The notes below the pieces were generated by a model. That model had not been told where the DNA came from. It saw nothing but the letters and a program-made list of their open reading frames with translations, and did not search any database. 64,000 nucleotides of DNA, taken from positions 24,585,875 to 24,649,874 of the forward strand of contig OZ025244.1 in assembly GCA_964019155.1 (NCBI GenBank), in the 5' to 3' direction. The position numbers were made by a program, and so were the translations under genes. This document shows, in pieces, positions 60,377-64,000 of the stretch. Position 1 is the stretch's first letter, and every line of letters begins with the position of its first letter. This DNA is from Osedax fenrisi (Eukaryota > Annelida > Polychaeta > Sabellida > Siboglinidae).

Positions 60377-60670
60377 ACTGCCTGTGTGGCTCAGTGGCTA
60401 AGGCGTCAGACACACAAGCAGTAGGACACGGGTTCGACCCTCGTCCGGACCATTAATTAATTTTATAAAATGGGTCTTAACTATTATTTAGAAGTGATCT
60501 TATATAATTGTGTATACATAAATGATCGGCCCTCGTTAAAACCATTGATGCCTTAACATGAGAGCGGCTTTGAAGGGACATTAGAGCCATATATGGTTAT
60601 AAGTGAAAACTTCATCTAAGTTCCTGGATGGGATGAAAGGACTCCACCAAATAAAAATAACAATAACAAT
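60377..60670 (+). mobile_element. tRNA-derived SINE, best full-length copy
   Basis: The tRNA-like head has an A box, TGGCTCAGTGG (60387-60397), and a B box, GGTTCGACC (60431-60439), ending TCCGGACCA. This is the internal promoter for RNA polymerase III. The body follows with ATAAATGATCGGCCCTCG, GCCTTAACATGAGAGCGGC and GGACATTAGAGCC. The tail block GAAAACTTCATCTAAGTTCC, TGGATGGGATGAAAGGACTC is the most conserved part among the four copies. It ends in an AATAAC-type tail. It needs a partner LINE for mobility; the tail shared with the LINE 3' ends here is not obvious. Confidence 0.92.
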
Positions 60671-60898
60671 ATATATATAAGTCATATAACATATATGCCC
60701 ACTACATCCATTTCGACTGGACCATACAGTAATCAGTACTCCGCATGTAGGAGAATATGTTAATAATTGTATATCATTTGTATGTAATTATTGAATGTAT
60801 TTATTGATGTATATGTTAATTGATCAATTAACATGATTTCGAAATCAATATTGTATATAAATAATATAAAATATAAAAGTTATATTTAAATTATATGA

Positions 60899-61115
60899 TA
60901 CATTTTAAATAATTCATTAATTCTATTGATATTATATTTCTTTTAAGTTTAATAATTACATATTATTTTACATTTTAAATAATTCATTAATTCTATTGAT
61001 AATATATTTCTTTTAAGTTTAATAATTACATATTATTTTACATTTTAAATAATTCATTAATTCTATTGATATTATATTTCTTTTAATTAAGATTAATAAT
61101 TACATATTATTTTAC
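60899..61115. repeat. 70-base tandem repeat within the array
   Basis: Three units of CATTTTAAATAATTCATTAA, TTCTATTGATATTATATTTC and onward, at 60901, 60971 and 61041. Confidence 0.9.
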
Positions 61116-61860
61116 ATAATTGAATTTGAATCTTGATAATAAATAATATAATATAATAACTTATATAATGCGTTTTAAATATTTCATTATGATTCTTTTA
61201 AATTAAAGATTAATTTATATACTTGAAATACAATTATATTTGAATAATAATTAATTTCATAAATAATATCATAAATTATTGGATACATTTTATTAATTTA
61301 TTAATTTATTTTTATTTTTATTTTTTAAGACTAGATTAATAATTAATAATTAAATACTATTTTATATCATTAATTTAGAATCATTAATACATAATATAAT
61401 ATAATATAATAATGTATTGAATGCATTTTAACACTATGTTAAATATGTTTAATTCAGTACATTAATTTCATATTTTTTAAGTTTAGATATATGATTAAAA
61501 ACTGTTTATGATTAAATTGAATCATGATATCATCATATTACTTATATAACAGATTACACCCATATAACAGACAATACACCCATTCATCTGTCGAATGTAC
61601 CATGCAGTACCGATAATGCAGCATGTGGGAACATTGGTTAATAATTTTATCTGTCATTATTGAATGTATTTATTGATGTATATGTTACTTTAAATCAATA
61701 TTGTATATAAATAATATAAATATAAAAAGTTATTTTTAAATAATTCATTTATTTCACTATATTATAATATATTATACTTCTTTTTAATTAATTTTATTTC
61801 TATTAAGTCTAGATTAATAATTAAATAGTATTTTATATAATTAAATTAGAATCATATTAA

Positions 61861-62314
61861 CAAAGATTTTGCGAAGCAAAGATATAACACTCCCTATGCA
61901 TGCAACGTAATTTAGTTATAGCCCCAACCGCTGCTAGCAGTAGTATCGAAATCACTGAAATAGATTTAGGTTCGGCTCTGTTTGCATACAACAATGTTTT
62001 CATTGCTCTATTAAATTACATGCAATATAAATTAGCTTTTACTCACTAAATATATACTTATAGCATTTAAAACATACATATCATATTTGTTTGTTATATA
62101 TTAGTAATGAACACTTAGTTTTCATCATATAAATATTAATTTAAAGCATATTATTTAACATTTTAAAAGTGTATAGTTAAATACGAATTTACATTATAAA
62201 CAACGCATAGTTCCTAAAAGTAACCCGCTATAGGTGGCACCAGGGTATTTTGTATACAAATTCGAATTACACGATTTCGCGTAAGTGTTATATCTTTCCT
62301 TCGGAAAATCTTTG
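61861..62314 (+). mobile_element. 454-bp MITE family, copy C
   Basis: Exactly 454 bases, like copy A. Ends CAAAGATTTTGCGAAGCAAA and complement of CAAAGATTTTCCGAAGGAAA. Flanked by the exact 7-base duplication ATATTAA (61854-61860, 62315-62321). Inserted into a satellite monomer, so it is younger than that part of the array. Body identity with copy A is high over the whole length. Confidence 0.92.
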
Positions 62315-62590
62315 ATATTAATAAATAATATAATATATTACATTATTGGTTAATAAATTTCAGTATATTAAAGTACATTCATTACATTAAAGTTATATTT
62401 CTTAATATATATAATTAAAAAATGTGTATGATAAAATTGAATCATGATATAATCATATTACTTATATAACAGTTACGACCACTACAACCATCCCAGTGTC
62501 GACTGGACCATGCAGTAAGCAATACTCCGCATGTGGGAGCATAGGTTAATAATATGATATCATTTGTATGTCATTATTAAATGTATGTAT

Positions 62591-62592
<2 letters not shown>

Positions 62593-62637
<45 letters not shown>
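62593..62637. repeat. (TA)n microsatellite
   Basis: About 22 TA units inside a satellite monomer; explains its extra length. Confidence 0.85.
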
Positions 62638-62639
<2 letters not shown>

Positions 62640-64000
62640 GTGTTGATATGTTGATATATATTGATGTATATATTAATTGAAATCAATATTGTATATAAAT
62701 ATTATAAAATATATACAAATATTGTATACATTTTAAATAATTCAGTTATTTCACTAATATATTATACTTATTTTTTTAATTTATTTTTATATCCATTAAG
62801 TCTAGATTAATAATTAAATATATTTTATATAATTGATTAGAATCATATTAATAAATAATATAATATAATAATTTATTAAATGCATTTTAACAATAAGTTA
62901 AATATGTTTCATTCAGTACATTATATCATTTAACATTATATTTTGTAAGTTTAGATATGAATAAAATTGAATCATGATATAATCATATTACTTATATAAC
63001 AGATACGACCACTACACCAATTCCTCTGTCGACTGTACCATGCAGTACCGATAACGCAGAATGTGGAAATATTGGTTAATAATTTTATCTCATTGTATGT
63101 CATTATTGAATGTATTTATTGATGTATATGTTACTTTAAATCAATATTGTATATAAATAATATAAAATATAAAAAGTTATTTTTAAATAATCAATTTATT
63201 TCACTAATATATTATACTTATTTTTTTAATTTATTTTTATTTCCATTAAGTCTAGATTAATAATTAAATATATTTTATATAATTGATTAGCATCAAATTA
63301 ATAAATAATATAATATAATAATTTATTAAATGCATTTTAACAATATGTTAAATATGTTTCATTCAGTACATTAACATTATATTTTTTAAGTTTTTATATA
63401 TGATTAAAAAATGTTTATGATAAAATTGAATCATGATATAATAATATTACTTATATAACAGATACGACCACTACACCAATTCCTCTGTCGACTGTACCAT
63501 GCAGTACCGATAACGCAGCATGTGGAAATATTGGTTAATAATTTTATCTCATTTGTATGTCATTATTGAATGTATTTATTGATGTATATGTTACTTTAAA
63601 TCAATATTGTATATAAATAATATAAAATATAAAAAGTTATTTTTAAATAATTCATTTATTTCACTAATATATTATACTTCTTTTTAATTAATTTTATTTC
63701 TATTAAGTCTAGATTAATAATTAAATATTATTTTATATAATTGAATTAGAATCATATTAATAAATAATATAATATATTACATTGCTGGTTAATACATTTC
63801 AGTATATTAAAGTACATTCATTACATTAAAGTTATATTTCTTAATATATATATATTATATTATATATATAATTACAATTTTTTTACGATAAAATTGAATC
63901 ATGATATAATCATATTACTTATATAACAGATACGACGACTACATCCATCTCAGTGTCGACTGGACCATGCAGTAAGCAATACTCCGCATGTGGGAGCATA

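Larger units (their letters stand above)
60671..64000. repeat. ~460-base satellite-like tandem array
   Basis: Monomers share a GC-richer core (ACGACCACTACACC, TGTCGACTG, ACCATGCAGTA, GCATGTGGGA, TTGGTTAATAATTTTATCTC) then an AT-rich tail (TTGAATGTATTTATTGATGT, AATCAATATTGTATATAAAT, AAGTCTAGATTAATAATTAA). Cores occur near 60711, 61590, 62499, 63029, 63487 and 63955. Spacing is 458-468 where undisturbed. The 909-base gap is one monomer plus the 454-base MITE, and the 530-base gap contains an extra TA run. The array runs off the right edge. Confidence 0.9.

Noticed and set aside
60377..60450. A tRNA gene with A and B boxes
   Set aside because: The same sequence heads a ~290-base SINE present in four copies, and the stems do not form a proper cloverleaf. 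It is the SINE's tRNA-derived promoter.

Overview
The window is AT-rich eukaryotic DNA, most likely from an animal. Genes are split into short, clearly more GC-rich exons, and the repeats are typical animal families: hAT, Kolobok-like, Harbinger-like, RTE-type and CR1/Jockey-like LINEs, and a tRNA-derived SINE. I cannot place the species from sequence alone. No prokaryotic features are present.

Three host genes can be reconstructed. PSMD7 (26S proteasome lid subunit Rpn8) lies on the minus strand at 7801-23915, in nine exons that splice in phase to 322 residues. MRPL35 (mitochondrial ribosomal protein bL35m) lies on the plus strand at 26233-27248 in two exons (199 residues), divergent from PSMD7. 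IMMT (Mic60/mitofilin, the MICOS core subunit) lies on the minus strand at 36285-47452 in about 16 exons (about 720 residues). Two further partial genes are suggested: a final exon of an unrecognised minus-strand gene at 56439-56702 and a possible plus-strand exon at 52-125. Two of the three identified genes encode mitochondrial proteins, but nothing indicates an operon or a shared function.

Layout: 1-7.8 kb is AT-rich repeat DNA with two 454-bp-family MITE copies, a SINE and another MITE. 7.8-23.9 kb is PSMD7; its introns hold a SINE split by a Harbinger-like element and a TTAA-flanked 3.6-kb Kolobok-like element that itself contains a hAT-type insertion. 23.9-26.2 kb is the divergent intergenic region. 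27.9-29.3 kb is a 5'-truncated RTE-type LINE. 31.1-35.9 kb is a nearly intact APE-type LINE. 36.3-47.5 kb is IMMT. 47.5-55.7 kb is a dense transposon graveyard: two hAT elements with TIRs, a third hAT relic, a Gypsy protease relic, two small MITEs, foldbacks and an RTE fragment. 57.0-58.1 kb is a foldback/minisatellite. 58.4-60.7 kb holds SINEs and tandem duplications. 60.7-64.0 kb is a ~460-bp satellite array that runs off the window.

The most unusual points are: (i) about two thirds of the reconstructed 5' splice sites read GTT instead of GTA/GTG; (ii) a visually identical inverted copy of the region just upstream of IMMT lies inside a hAT transposon, oriented towards its transposase remnant; (iii) the 454-bp MITE family has near-perfect TIRs and 7-bp target duplications; and (iv) several transposons are nested with exact boundaries.
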